A DNA stretch of 64,000 nucleotides. Source: Oscillospiraceae bacterium. Lineage in GTDB: Bacteria; Bacillota; Clostridia; Oscillospirales; CAG-272. The notes under the pieces were generated by a model, which worked only from the letters and a program-made list of their open reading frames with translations, was not told the DNA's origin and did not search any database. The translations under genes were made by a program, and so were the position numbers. Shown piece after piece: positions 9,103-19,358 of the stretch (its first letter is position 1; each line of letters starts with the position of its first letter). Location of the stretch: NCBI GenBank assembly GCA_015064285.1, contig SVSN01000009.1, forward strand, positions 1-64,000, written 5' to 3'.

Positions 9103-9897
9103 TTAACGCAGATATCCGCCGGAGAGCAGTTCTGCGTAAGCTTTACCGCCGGCGATCACCGGACAGGGGGTATCGAAACGGAGAGGGCTGCCGTCCATTT
9201 GGGAGATACTTCCGCCGGCTTCCGTAATCAGCAGGGAACCTGCGGCGTAGTCCCAGGGAGAGAGCAGATATTCGAAGAAGACATCGCACCGGCCGGCGGC
9301 AATGTTTGCCAGATCCAGAGCGGCGGAACCGGAACGGCGGATGTCACGGGCTGTCCGGAACAGGTTCCAAAGGGTACGGAAGGTAGGTTCTGCCAGTGTT
9401 TCCCGGTAGTAGGGGGAGGTGCCGAAGAGAACCAGGCTGTCGCACAGATCCCGGCTGCTGACGTGCAGGGGGACAGAAACCCCTTTTTCCTCCACGAATG
9501 CACCTTGTCCGAGAGAGGCGGTAAACATGGCGTCAGCGTAGGGATTGTAAATGGCGCCGTAGATCATGGTGCCTCTGCCGCAGACACCGACGGAAATACA
9601 GCTCTGGCGGTAATCCTGCATGAAATTGGTAGTGCCGTCAATGGGATCCACAATCAGTGTCAGTCCTTCGGCGATCCGGACAGCATGGGTGTCGCTGGAT
9701 TCTTCTCCCAGCATATCTGCTTCCGGCAGAAGACGGGCAAAGTTTTCCCGGAGAAAGTTTTCCGTGCGGATATCGTAATCGGTGACAAAATTCTGGCTGC
9801 CCCCTTTGGCGTGAAGCTGCCGTTCGATATGATCTGCAGACAGCAGAATCTTTGCAGCTTTTCTGAGCAGGGCAGGGATACAGGTGAAGTCGGACAT
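9103..9897 (-). CDS. Inositol monophosphatase family protein
   Basis: GEESSDTH and IVDPIDGTTNF metal-binding motifs; SPWDYAAGSLLITEAGG. Confidence 0.88.
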   Translation of the reverse strand: MSDFTCIPALLRKAAKILLSADHIERQLHAKGGSQNFVTDYDIRTENFLRENFARLLPEADMLGEESSDTHAVRIAEGLTLIVDPIDGTTNFMQDYRQSCISVGVCGRGTMIYGAIYNPYADAMFTASLGQGAFVEEKGVSVPLHVSSRDLCDSLVLFGTSPYYRETLAEPTFRTLWNLFRTARDIRRSGSAALDLANIAAGRCDVFFEYLLSPWDYAAGSLLITEAGGSISQMDGSPLRFDTPCPVIAGGKAYAELLSGGYLR

Positions 9898-9925
9898 GGG
9901 ACACCTCGGGTATGTGAATTAAGAA

Positions 9926-10675
9926 TTACAAAGTGTGGTTTTTGAGTGGAAAGAATTTTATGCCGCCGCAGTCCAGCAGAGGGGCATCGGACAGGGGCAG
10001 GATGGACTTTCCGAGGAGAGCGAGGGAATGGATGGGCGCTGCGTATTCTGCCGGATTGGGTGTGCCGCAGAGCAGAATTTCATCACCGCAGACACCACCG
10101 CAGCCGCCGAAGAATCCGTGGTCATACCCGGGCAGCAGGATGTTTTTGTCCGGCACGGGAATCACGTTGATCCCGCAGGTAAGGGCAGCTTTGGTCAGGG
10201 AAGGATCGGCTGTCAGGATAACATTGCCTGCGGTCAGTCCGCTGCATCCCGCATAGCCCTGCCGGATGTGAACCGGGGTGATGCCGTTTTCCTTTGCCAG
10301 TGGCGGAATCTCCGGTGCCAGCACATCCAGTCTGCCGAACAGGTACCTGCCGCAGAGCAGGGCGTTCAGAGCCACATCCAGCGGATATCCCGACCCTCTG
10401 GGGCAATCCGTCAGCACAAGATGAAAACCGGTGCAGCACAGAATCGTATCGATCTCACAGCTGGCAAGGGAATAATAGGATCTGTGTACCACCAGTGTGT
10501 CTCCGATGGAGAATAGCAGCATATCCGCATGAGAAGCCACAGGGGCAGACAGCAGCGGATCCGGCGGCAGCAGCACCACTTCGGCACACAGACGCTTCAG
10601 TTCTGCCAGTGCATTGGCAGGCATGGCGCAGGATACCGCTGCCAGAACCGGTTTTCTGTTTGGGGTACAAAACAT
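9926..10675 (-). CDS. Hypothetical protein (DUF6873-like)
   Basis: Intact 249-aa ORF, no catalytic motif recognised; the family name is tentative. Confidence 0.5.
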   Translation of the reverse strand: MFCTPNRKPVLAAVSCAMPANALAELKRLCAEVVLLPPDPLLSAPVASHADMLLFSIGDTLVVHRSYYSLASCEIDTILCCTGFHLVLTDCPRGSGYPLDVALNALLCGRYLFGRLDVLAPEIPPLAKENGITPVHIRQGYAGCSGLTAGNVILTADPSLTKAALTCGINVIPVPDKNILLPGYDHGFFGGCGGVCGDEILLCGTPNPAEYAAPIHSLALLGKSILPLSDAPLLDCGGIKFFPLKNHTL

Positions 10676-10710
10676 AAAGCTGCCTCCGGAGTCAGATGTT
10701 CTGAAAGGGA

Positions 10711-10741
10711 AAAAAACTCCCAGCGCGAAACCGGGAGTTTT
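10711..10741 (-). terminator. Intrinsic terminator downstream of rpmB
   Basis: AAAACTCCC ... GGGAGTTTT perfect stem. Confidence 0.75.
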
Positions 10742-10765
10742 CCTGATCTTAATATGGAACGAAAC

Positions 10766-10951
10766 TTATGCGCGGGTTACCTTGCCGGAACGCAGGCAGC
10801 GGGAGCAAACGTTTACAGTCACGTTGGAGCCATCAACCACAGCCTTAACCTTACGGATGTTGGGCTTCCAGGATCTGTTGGTCTTCCGGTTGGAGTGAGA
10901 AACGTTGTGTCCGAATGTAACACCCTTACCGCAAATACAGCACTTAGCCAT
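10766..10951 (-). CDS. rpmB: 50S ribosomal protein L28
   Basis: MAKCCICGKGVTFGHNVSHSNRKTNRSWKPNIRKVKA... typical L28 with zinc-binding Cys. Confidence 0.95.
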   Translation of the reverse strand: MAKCCICGKGVTFGHNVSHSNRKTNRSWKPNIRKVKAVVDGSNVTVNVCSRCLRSGKVTRA

Positions 10952-11132
10952 TGCTTAGTACACCTCCGTCTTTGGGATATTAAGATACAAAAATCAACAT
11001 GAAATATTATAGCACATGATTTCAAAAAAAGCAATAGGTAAACCTGTTTTTTTTAGAAAAAAATCATGTATTTTCAGTCCTTTTTTCTACCGATATGCCC
11101 AAAACAGGGAAAAGACAGGGTGGGCACCAGCT

Positions 11133-12335
11133 TTAGGATAAGCCTCTGTCCCGGATAAACTTTTCCAGTCTGTCAAGTGCCTGGGAGATGTGTTCCACGG
11201 AATACGCATAGGAGATGCGGACATACCCCTCGCCGCATTCCCCGAAGGCAGAACCGGGAACCAGCGCCAGTTTGTAGTCATACATCAGGGTTTCGCAGAA
11301 TTCTTCACTTGTCATACCGAATTTGGAAATGTTCGGGAAGACATAGAAGGAACCTTCCGGCATGAAGCAGTCGATACCCAGGGAATGAAGACCGTTCACC
11401 AGATAACGGCGGCGGCGGTTGTACTCGGAGCGCATTCTCTCGATATCTTCGTCCCCGTTTTTCAGTGCTTCCACAGCGGCAAACTGGGAGGTTGTGGGAG
11501 CGCACATGATGGCATACTGGTGGATTTTGAGCATCTGCTTTGCCAGCGGTGCCGGTGCGGTCAGATAGCCCATCCGCCAGCCGGTCATGGCATAGGTTTT
11601 GGAGAAGCCGCTGGCCAGAATGGTTCTTTCCCGCATACCGGGGATGGAAGCAGGAGAAACATGATCCCGGCCGTAGGTCAGCTCCCCGTAGATTTCATCG
11701 GACAGCACCATGATATTTGTGCCGCGGAGCACTTCGGCGATGGGTTCCAGATCTTCTCTTGTCATGATGGCGCCGGTAGGATTGCCGGGGAAGGGCAGTA
11801 CCAGCAGCTTGGTTTTCGGTGTAATGGCAGAGCGCAGTTCGTCGGCGGTCAGCTTGAACTGGTTTTCCTCTTTGGTGGGAATGTATACCGGCTTGCCGTG
11901 GGCCATTTCACAGATGGGGCCGTAACACACGAAGGATGGCTGGGGGATGATGACCTCGTCACCGGGTTCGATGAGGGCACGCATGGTCAGGTCAATGGCT
12001 TCGGAACCGCCCACGGTGACAACCACTTCCTTGAGTGGGTCATAGCTCAGGCCGAAACGGCGGTTCAGGTATGCGGCGATTTCTTCCCGGAGCGGAACAA
12101 GCCCTGCATTGGAGGTGTAATAGGTTTTGCCCTTTTCCAGGCTTTCAATGCCGGCTACACGGATATGCCAGGGGGTGACAAAGTCAGGTTCACCAACAGT
12201 CAGTGCCACCACATCGCTCATACCGTTCAGCAGATCAAAGAATTTCCGGATCCCGGAAGGCTTGATTTCCTGAATCTCCCGGGACAGAACCTTACTGTAA
12301 TCGATGCCGCAGCCGTGGTTTTCACTGTGGGTCAT
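11133..12335 (-). CDS. Pyridoxal phosphate-dependent class I/II aminotransferase
   Basis: VGEPDFVTPWHI, LPFPGNPTGAI, ASGFSKTYAMTGWRMGY (PLP lysine). Confidence 0.9.
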   Translation of the reverse strand: MTHSENHGCGIDYSKVLSREIQEIKPSGIRKFFDLLNGMSDVVALTVGEPDFVTPWHIRVAGIESLEKGKTYYTSNAGLVPLREEIAAYLNRRFGLSYDPLKEVVVTVGGSEAIDLTMRALIEPGDEVIIPQPSFVCYGPICEMAHGKPVYIPTKEENQFKLTADELRSAITPKTKLLVLPFPGNPTGAIMTREDLEPIAEVLRGTNIMVLSDEIYGELTYGRDHVSPASIPGMRERTILASGFSKTYAMTGWRMGYLTAPAPLAKQMLKIHQYAIMCAPTTSQFAAVEALKNGDEDIERMRSEYNRRRRYLVNGLHSLGIDCFMPEGSFYVFPNISKFGMTSEEFCETLMYDYKLALVPGSAFGECGEGYVRISYAYSVEHISQALDRLEKFIRDRGLS

Positions 12336-12808
12336 ACGATGTTCCCTCTTTCATCCACGGGCATGGCGCCGTAAATCAGCCCCTTGTCCTTATATTTCCG
12401 CAGAACAAAGTGGGTAGCGGTGGAGATTACATCCTCGATGGTCGCCAGCTTTTCCGCTACGAACAGGGCAACCTCCCGCATGGTTTTCCCTTCGATCAGC
12501 ACAGCCAGGTCAAAGGAGCCGGACATCAGATACAGGGATTCCACTTCGGCATAGTTGTAAATCTTCTGTGCCACATAATCGTAGCCTCTGTCTCTCTGGG
12601 GGGTAATTTTCAGCTCAATCAGGGCGGAAACGTGTTCGCTGCCCATCTTTTCCCAGTCGATCAGGGTCTTGTATCCCAGAATCACGCCGTCCTGTTCATA
12701 GGTACGGATCATGTCCCGGATTTCGCCCACTTCCTTTTCCAGCATCAGAGACAGCTTCTCCGGCGTCAGGCGCGGGTCGTTTTCCAGCAGTTTCAGCAGT
12801 TCAGTCAT
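12332..12808 (-). CDS. Lrp/AsnC family transcriptional regulator
   Basis: N-terminal HTH plus RAM-like domain (LYLMSGSFDLAVLIEG); ATGA overlap with downstream aminotransferase. Confidence 0.82.
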   Translation of the reverse strand: MTELLKLLENDPRLTPEKLSLMLEKEVGEIRDMIRTYEQDGVILGYKTLIDWEKMGSEHVSALIELKITPQRDRGYDYVAQKIYNYAEVESLYLMSGSFDLAVLIEGKTMREVALFVAEKLATIEDVISTATHFVLRKYKDKGLIYGAMPVDERGNIV

Positions 12809-12823
12809 ATACAGTTATCCTTC

Positions 12824-14452
12824 TCAGTTCTTGATTTTCTCCAGAATGTGATCCAGAGACAGGCCGTATTTTTCGGCGATGTCACGGGCGTAGCTCTTTC
12901 CGTCGGGCTTGGCGCGCAGAATCTTGAAACTGCGGCTGCCTTCCTGGATGGCGGCAACCAGATTGTCGATCTTTACACCGCCCTTGGGTACGCAGGCTTC
13001 ATTGATTTCGTCCACGGAAGCTGCCAGATCGTGCAGGTGGGTGGAGAAGATGCCGCGGCACCCAACCATGGAGAAGCCCTGCAGCACCTCGGCGGCAATG
13101 TAGGCACCCTCGTAGGAGCCGGTGGAGGAGAAAGACTCGTCCAGAAGAATCAGGCTGTCTTCGGTAACGGTTTCAAAAATTGTACCGAGACGGGAGCATT
13201 CTTCGCCCAGACGCCCCTTATCGATGGTGTCCTCACTGCCGGTGGGGAAGTGGGTGTAGATTTCATCGCATGGGCTGATGATACACTCATCGGCGCAGAC
13301 CGGCAGACCCAGCTGTGCCATGACAAAAGCAATCCCTACAGCGCAGGTGATAACGGATTTACCGCCGCGGTTGGGGCCGGTGAGAACATAGAACATCCCG
13401 TCCGCATCAAAGGTGAAATCGTTGGGAATCACGGGCCCGTCCAGCTTGGAAGCCACGATGGGGTTGCACAGAGCCTTGGCGGTAAACTTCTTTTCCGTCA
13501 TGGGTGCAATGACGGGTGCGCAGAGATGGCATCCCTTGGCTTTCAGACGCTGGAGCAGCTCAGTAGCCTTGGTGACAAATTCGATTTCCGGCATCAGGCG
13601 GATCAGGAAGTCGGTGTTTTCCAGGACATACATCTGGATTACCTTTTTCCATGCCCGGATGGAGGAACGGAATACGTCGCCGATGGCTGTGTTGAAAGCG
13701 TTTGCCAGTGCCATCTGCTGGTTGTCGGACTGCCCCTTCTTGAAGGGAATCAGGGGAGCGATGCAGGTCATTTCGTCAGACTTGAAGTCCAGACGGAGCA
13801 TCTTGTCCAGCAGTTCCCCGGACTTGAAATATTCGTTGTTCATGGACAGAACACCGGCTTTGTCCGCACGGAGCTGGGAGTCCAGATTCACACCGATGGT
13901 GATGGACTTGATTTCCCGGACACGGGAGGTCAGTTCAGTCAGTCGTTCGTTCAGATCCCGGTAGTATTCGCTGGCGGTCAGAATGTTGATCCGTTCGGCG
14001 AAGCGGCGGAATGCGGTGCTCTTGAATTTGGGTGCCATAGGCAGAAGCCGGTTTTTCAGCAGATCCAGCAGGGAGGTGTACAGCTCCACTTCCGTGATGC
14101 TGTAAAGATATGCTTCGGTGGAAGCCGCAGATTCGGACCCCATGCGACGCAGTTCAGTGATATCGTTCAGGAAGGGGATCATCTTCAGCAGCACCTGGGT
14201 CAGCTCGGGATTTTCCAGCATATCGGTGAAGGTGCTCTGACGATACAGGATTACTTCGGGGTCAGCGGTGTAGAAAGAACCGAAATCACAGCTTTTCAGA
14301 TCCATCAGATAATACAGTTCCAGCTGTTCTGCGGTAACGGCACTCATTCTGGCGATATCTTCTCCGGCTGCGTGGCGGCGCAGACTGTCTGCATCGGGGT
14401 ACAGCAGGCTGATATCGGAGGTATCAATAACAGGCGTGGTCTGTTCAGACAT
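12824..14452 (-). CDS. MutS-family ATPase lacking an obvious N-terminal mismatch-recognition domain
   Basis: Walker A TGPNRGGKS, Walker B LILLDESFSST, GIFSTHLHDLA; 542 aa. Confidence 0.85.
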   Translation of the reverse strand: MSEQTTPVIDTSDISLLYPDADSLRRHAAGEDIARMSAVTAEQLELYYLMDLKSCDFGSFYTADPEVILYRQSTFTDMLENPELTQVLLKMIPFLNDITELRRMGSESAASTEAYLYSITEVELYTSLLDLLKNRLLPMAPKFKSTAFRRFAERINILTASEYYRDLNERLTELTSRVREIKSITIGVNLDSQLRADKAGVLSMNNEYFKSGELLDKMLRLDFKSDEMTCIAPLIPFKKGQSDNQQMALANAFNTAIGDVFRSSIRAWKKVIQMYVLENTDFLIRLMPEIEFVTKATELLQRLKAKGCHLCAPVIAPMTEKKFTAKALCNPIVASKLDGPVIPNDFTFDADGMFYVLTGPNRGGKSVITCAVGIAFVMAQLGLPVCADECIISPCDEIYTHFPTGSEDTIDKGRLGEECSRLGTIFETVTEDSLILLDESFSSTGSYEGAYIAAEVLQGFSMVGCRGIFSTHLHDLAASVDEINEACVPKGGVKIDNLVAAIQEGSRSFKILRAKPDGKSYARDIAEKYGLSLDHILEKIKN

Positions 14453-14622
14453 CGTATCTAAATCCTTTCAGGTAGACTGTTCAAAAAAATTATATACCAT
14501 AATATTATACCGCAGTTTCCGTTGAGATACAAGAGGGAATTATGAATTTGGGGTGAAAAGTTTGCATTTCCGAAGCAAAAAGACGGTTCTCCCCGGGAGG
14601 AAAACCGTCCTTGAAGCAGGTT

Positions 14623-16161
14623 TTAACGGACTGCAAACAGCCGGATCATGGTCAGGATTGCCTGTTCCACAGTATAACTTGTTTTGGGCGAAAAGGCTGT
14701 GTCGGAAACACCGTTCATGACAGCCTGACCGGCTGATGTTTTCAGAGAAGCGGTGTACAGGATTCCGGAAACAGCCCAGTCATCGGCATCCGGCAGATCC
14801 GCAAAGCTGCGGGCATCCTTGCCGGCCGGAATTTTCAGAAACTGTGCCGCACGCATGAGCATGGTTGCCGCTTCCTGACGGGTGATGCCGGAGGTGGGGT
14901 CAAAGATACCGTTTCCGCGTCCGTTGACAATCCCCAGGGAGGCAGCCACGGCAATGTCATGGCGTACAGCAAAACCGGCAGTGTCGGTGAAGGTGTTTTC
15001 ATCTATACTCAACTCAAGTCCTGTGATCAGCGCTTCCAGGGAATCATACCCCAGCCGTCTCTGCAGCATGGTCATCAGCAGGGAGCAGAACTGCGCACGG
15101 GTGATGGATGTGCGGTAATTCCCCTGCAGGTGCAGCGGAACAATATCTTCTGCCAGCGCTGCCCGTACTTCCGGAATGGCCCAGCTGCTGGGTGTATTTT
15201 CCGCTGTGGCGGAGGGAACGGTGATGATCTTGTGGTTCAGGGAGAGAAACTCCAGCGTGGTGTCGAAATACAGATACCCGCTGGACACACCTTTGTTTTT
15301 GACTCCGTCTTCATACCGGTTTGCGCTGTCCCAGGTGGCGTCCATATGTACCCAGCGTCCGTTCACCCAGGCAGCCGCATGGGCATGGTTGGAGGCATCG
15401 ATGGCGGCATGATCTTCGGTGGAGAGAAAACCGTCCGTACCGGTACCGGCACTGTAGGTGGTCACCAGAATACAGGGGATTCCCTGTGCATGACAGAATG
15501 CCTGTACCAGTTCCGCATACCCCTGACAAACGGAGCGGCCTGTCTTCAGCACATCTGCGGGGGTGATAGAGGTGGAACTTGTTTTTCCCGTATAATAGTC
15601 GTTGTCATAATACAGATTTTCAGCAGCCCAGCGGTGGATCAGAAGCAGCTTCCGGTAAGGATCCGTTTCACTGCCCACGATCTCCGCAGCTTTTTCTGCA
15701 ACAGCCGGATCTGTTTCGGAGATCTGTTCTGCCGGGTTGATCCAGGTATCCATCATGGCGGCATTGTGGTCATACACCGGTGTGGTGACAAAACTGTAGG
15801 CGCCGTTCTGGTAAACAACAGATACAGTCTGCCAGATATAGCTCCAGTACAGTTCTTCCGTGGATTTTTTTGTGTATACAGTCACCGGAATCTGTTCCGT
15901 ACCGGAGAGAGTGAAAGTCTCGCGGATCTTTGTGCTGTTTTTGGCGGCAATAAAACGCTCTTCATCCCCTGCCGCCAGCCGGATTTTTTCCAGATTCTCA
16001 CAGAGAACGGCGCCGGAAACAGTCAGGGTGTTTCCGTTTATGGAAAAGGTCAGGGAGCCGTCGGGCAAATTTGTGGTGGTCAGTGTATCCCCGGCCAGCA
16101 CGGAAGATGCCAGAGAGACAAGCATGACAAGGGACAGAAGGAAGCCAAGCAGCCGTTTCAT
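14623..16161 (-). CDS. Secreted transglutaminase-like protein with S-layer homology repeats
   Basis: Signal peptide MKRLLGFLLSLVMLVSLASSVLAG; GRSVCQGYAELVQAFC..HAHAAAWVNGRWVHMDATWD (Cys-His-Asp); C-terminal SLH-like blocks (ITRAQFC.., ITRQEAATMLMRAAQ, YTVEQAILTMIRL). Confidence 0.82.
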   Translation of the reverse strand: MKRLLGFLLSLVMLVSLASSVLAGDTLTTTNLPDGSLTFSINGNTLTVSGAVLCENLEKIRLAAGDEERFIAAKNSTKIRETFTLSGTEQIPVTVYTKKSTEELYWSYIWQTVSVVYQNGAYSFVTTPVYDHNAAMMDTWINPAEQISETDPAVAEKAAEIVGSETDPYRKLLLIHRWAAENLYYDNDYYTGKTSSTSITPADVLKTGRSVCQGYAELVQAFCHAQGIPCILVTTYSAGTGTDGFLSTEDHAAIDASNHAHAAAWVNGRWVHMDATWDSANRYEDGVKNKGVSSGYLYFDTTLEFLSLNHKIITVPSATAENTPSSWAIPEVRAALAEDIVPLHLQGNYRTSITRAQFCSLLMTMLQRRLGYDSLEALITGLELSIDENTFTDTAGFAVRHDIAVAASLGIVNGRGNGIFDPTSGITRQEAATMLMRAAQFLKIPAGKDARSFADLPDADDWAVSGILYTASLKTSAGQAVMNGVSDTAFSPKTSYTVEQAILTMIRLFAVR

Positions 16162-16264
16162 AGGTCGTTTTACCTCGGTTTTTGTCGTTGTATGGTTATA
16201 GTATAGCATAGATACTGTACCTTTGCAAGAGGGGATTTACCGGAGGAACACGGCCAAAAAGCCC

Positions 16265-16293
16265 TTGACAAAACCGGTACAATCCTGTATTAT
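16265..16293 (+). promoter_or_regulatory. Sigma-70-type promoter upstream of uxaC
   Basis: TTGACA - 17 nt - TATTAT. Confidence 0.65.
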
Positions 16294-16348
16294 ATGAAGG
16301 AAACATAAAATCCCGAAAATTTGTCAATTTTTACCGGAGGAAACATAT

Positions 16349-17770
16349 ATGAAAACTTTTATGGGAAAAAACTTCCTGCTCTCCACGGAAACTGCCAAGA
16401 TTCTGTATCACACCTATGCGGCAGAACTGCCCATTATCGACTACCACTGCCATGTAAGTCCCAAAGATATCGCCGAAAATAAGCAGTACAGCAACATTAC
16501 CGAGCTGTGGCTGGGCGGCGACCATTACAAGTGGCGCGCCATCCGTTCCGCGGGGGTTCCTGAAAAGTACATCACCGGGGATGCTTCCGACTACGAAAAG
16601 TTCAAGGCATACGCTTCCGTGATGCCCTCCCTGATCGGCAATCCGCTGTATCACTGGACCCATCTGGAACTGCGCCGGTATTTTGACTGCGAACTGATCC
16701 TTTCCCCCGATACCTGCGACGAAATCTGGGAACTGACCTCCGCCAAGCTGGCTCAGCCCGACATGAGAGTCCGCAGTCTGATCGAAAAATCCGGTGTGGA
16801 TCTGCTCTGCACCACCGACGATCCGGCCGATACGCTGGAATACCACAAGGCTCTGGCAGAAGATTCCTCCTTCAAGACTCAGGTTCTGCCCGCATGGCGT
16901 CCCGACAAGTGCTTCAACATCAACAAGCCCGGTCTGCGCGAATACTATGACAAGCTGGGGAAGGCAGCCGGCGTGGAAATCAAGGATGTTGCCACACTGA
17001 AGGAAGCACTGTCCAGGAGAATCGCCTTCTTTGCGGAAATGGGCTGCCGTACCGCCGACCACGGCCTGGACGAATTCCCCATGTTCGTGGAACCGGATCC
17101 GTATCATGTACAGCAGGCAATGGACGTGGCTCTTGCTTCTGACGGTAAGGATGTAACTCCGGAAATGCTGTCCGTATTCAAGTGCGGTATGCTGTCCTTC
17201 CTGGCGGAAGAATATACCAAACAGGGCTGGGTTATGCAGATCCACATGGGTGTATACCGGAATGCCAATACCAATATCTACAAATCCCTGGGCGTGGACA
17301 CCGGCTTTGACACCATCGGCGTCTGCAATATGGCCGATATCATCAAGCTGCTGGATATGATGGAAATGAGAAACGCTCTGCCCAGAACCATTCTGTACTC
17401 CATCGACCCCACTCAGAATGCGGCCATCGGCGCTATGCTGGGATGCTTCCAGACCTCCGGCGACGGCTATCCCAAGGTAATGCAGGGTTCCGCATGGTGG
17501 TTCAACGATACCATCGACGGTATGCGTGCCCAGATGCAGCAGCTGGCCAACCTGTCCGTATTCGGCAAGTTCCTCGGTATGCTGACCGACTCCCGCAGCT
17601 TCACTTCCTACCCCCGTCACGAATACTTCCGCCGGATTCTGTGTGATGTGATCGGTACCTGGGTGGAAGAGGGCCTGTATCCCTTCGATACCGAAGCTCT
17701 GGTACAGCTGGTATGCGATATCTGCTATAACAACACCAAGAATTTCTTCGGCTTCAAGCTGGGTGAATAA
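16349..17770 (+). CDS. uxaC: Glucuronate isomerase
   Basis: Typical UxaC sequence (IIDYHCHVSPKDIAENKQYSNITELWLGGDHYKWRAIRSAGV; GWWFNDTIDGM-type). Confidence 0.95.
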   Translation: MKTFMGKNFLLSTETAKILYHTYAAELPIIDYHCHVSPKDIAENKQYSNITELWLGGDHYKWRAIRSAGVPEKYITGDASDYEKFKAYASVMPSLIGNPLYHWTHLELRRYFDCELILSPDTCDEIWELTSAKLAQPDMRVRSLIEKSGVDLLCTTDDPADTLEYHKALAEDSSFKTQVLPAWRPDKCFNINKPGLREYYDKLGKAAGVEIKDVATLKEALSRRIAFFAEMGCRTADHGLDEFPMFVEPDPYHVQQAMDVALASDGKDVTPEMLSVFKCGMLSFLAEEYTKQGWVMQIHMGVYRNANTNIYKSLGVDTGFDTIGVCNMADIIKLLDMMEMRNALPRTILYSIDPTQNAAIGAMLGCFQTSGDGYPKVMQGSAWWFNDTIDGMRAQMQQLANLSVFGKFLGMLTDSRSFTSYPRHEYFRRILCDVIGTWVEEGLYPFDTEALVQLVCDICYNNTKNFFGFKLGE

Positions 17771-17855
17771 TGCAAACAGGCATATATGCAGAAACAGAGG
17801 GCAGTATCAGACTGTCCTCCCTTTCTGTCTGCTCATATCATTCTGAAGTAAGGTA

Positions 17856-19256
17856 ATGTCTATGATGCAAACATTCAAACAAAAATATATCGGTGACCGG
17901 GCGTTCTACCGGATGGTGCTGACCATTGCCGTACCGCTGATTGTACAGCAGGGGATTACCAGCTTTGTGACGCTGCTGGATAACCTGATGGTGGGAGCAC
18001 TGGGTACCGTGCCTCTGTCCGGTGTTTCCATTGTGAACCAGCTGGCCATGGTGTACAATCTGACCCTGTTCGGCGGGCTTTCCGGTGCCTCCATTTTCGG
18101 TGCTCAGTTCTTCGGTGTGGAAGACTGGCGCGGGATGCGGGATACCTTCCGTTTCCGGTTCCTTTTCGGTATCGGCGTAACTGCGCTTGCTGTGACGGTG
18201 TTTCTGATATGGGGCGAAAATCTGGCGCTGCTGTTTCTGGAAAACGACAGCAACACGGCGGAGGATATCGCTGCCACATTGATCGAAGTACGGGCGTACA
18301 TACGGATTGCTGTATGGAGCCTTATCCCGTTCATGCTGTCCCAGGTGTACGTAAATCTGCTCCGGGAAACGGGTGAGACCTTCCATCCCATGATCGCTTC
18401 CGTGATTGCTATTCTGGCCAACCTGGTTCTGAACTATATCTTCATTTTCGGAAAGCTGGGTGTACCCGCCATGGGGGTTGCGGGAGCAGCGCTGGCTACG
18501 GTGATTGCCCGTGTGCTGGAAGCGCTGTATGTGATTGTTTACACCCACAGAAACCACGGAAAATACCGCTATATCGAGGGTGCATTCCGCTCTGCCGCCA
18601 TTCCGAAAGAGCTGTGCAGACGGATTGTTGTTACCGGCACGCCTCTGATGTTCAACGAAATGCTGTGGTCGCTGGGGATGACGGTGATCAGCGGGAACTA
18701 CGCTTTCCGGGGACTGGAAGTGGTGGCGGCGTCCAATATTGCCACATCCGCATGGAATCTGTTCTGCATCATCATGATGGCCATGGGCTCCGTGACCGCC
18801 ATTATGGTAGGCCAGCAGCTGGGTGCGGGCGATATGGAAGGGGCCAAGGACATTGACCGGAAGCTGATTTTTGTAACAGTGGCTGTCCATATTGCTATCG
18901 GTCTGCTGCAGATTCTGACAGCGGATCTGGTGCCCATGCTGTACGATGTGGAGCAGTCTACCCGGGATATTGCAGCGGCCATGCTGCGGATTCAGGGTCT
19001 GGTTCTGCCCATCCATGCCTATATCCATGTGGCTTATTTCACCATCCGTTCCGGCGGCAAAACCGGAATTACCTTCCTGTTTGACTGTTTTTATACATGG
19101 TGCGTTCCGGTAGTGGTTTCCTTTGTGGTATGCCGGTATACGGATCTGTCCATCGTGGCATGCTATGGACTTGTGCAGGCAACGGATCTGATCAAGATGG
19201 CCATCGCCATGCCTATGCTGAAATCCGGCTTCTGGGCGAAAAACGTCATTAAATAA
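17856..19256 (+). CDS. MATE family efflux transporter
   Basis: About 12 TM helices; PLIVQQGITSFVTLLDNLMVGALGTVPLSGVSIVNQ. Confidence 0.9.
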   Translation: MSMMQTFKQKYIGDRAFYRMVLTIAVPLIVQQGITSFVTLLDNLMVGALGTVPLSGVSIVNQLAMVYNLTLFGGLSGASIFGAQFFGVEDWRGMRDTFRFRFLFGIGVTALAVTVFLIWGENLALLFLENDSNTAEDIAATLIEVRAYIRIAVWSLIPFMLSQVYVNLLRETGETFHPMIASVIAILANLVLNYIFIFGKLGVPAMGVAGAALATVIARVLEALYVIVYTHRNHGKYRYIEGAFRSAAIPKELCRRIVVTGTPLMFNEMLWSLGMTVISGNYAFRGLEVVAASNIATSAWNLFCIIMMAMGSVTAIMVGQQLGAGDMEGAKDIDRKLIFVTVAVHIAIGLLQILTADLVPMLYDVEQSTRDIAAAMLRIQGLVLPIHAYIHVAYFTIRSGGKTGITFLFDCFYTWCVPVVVSFVVCRYTDLSIVACYGLVQATDLIKMAIAMPMLKSGFWAKNVIK

Positions 19257-19358
19257 AAAATACCATGGTTTACCATGGAACAGCATACAGTCTGTTTTCC
19301 GCAGGCTGTATTTTTTTGCGCCGCCGGGAGATGCTATGAGAAAAAACGGAGGGATTGT

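Noticed and set aside
12410-14461. 683-aa + strand ORF antisense to the MutS-like gene
   Set aside because: Same codon-usage artefact; the opposite strand encodes clear Walker motifs.
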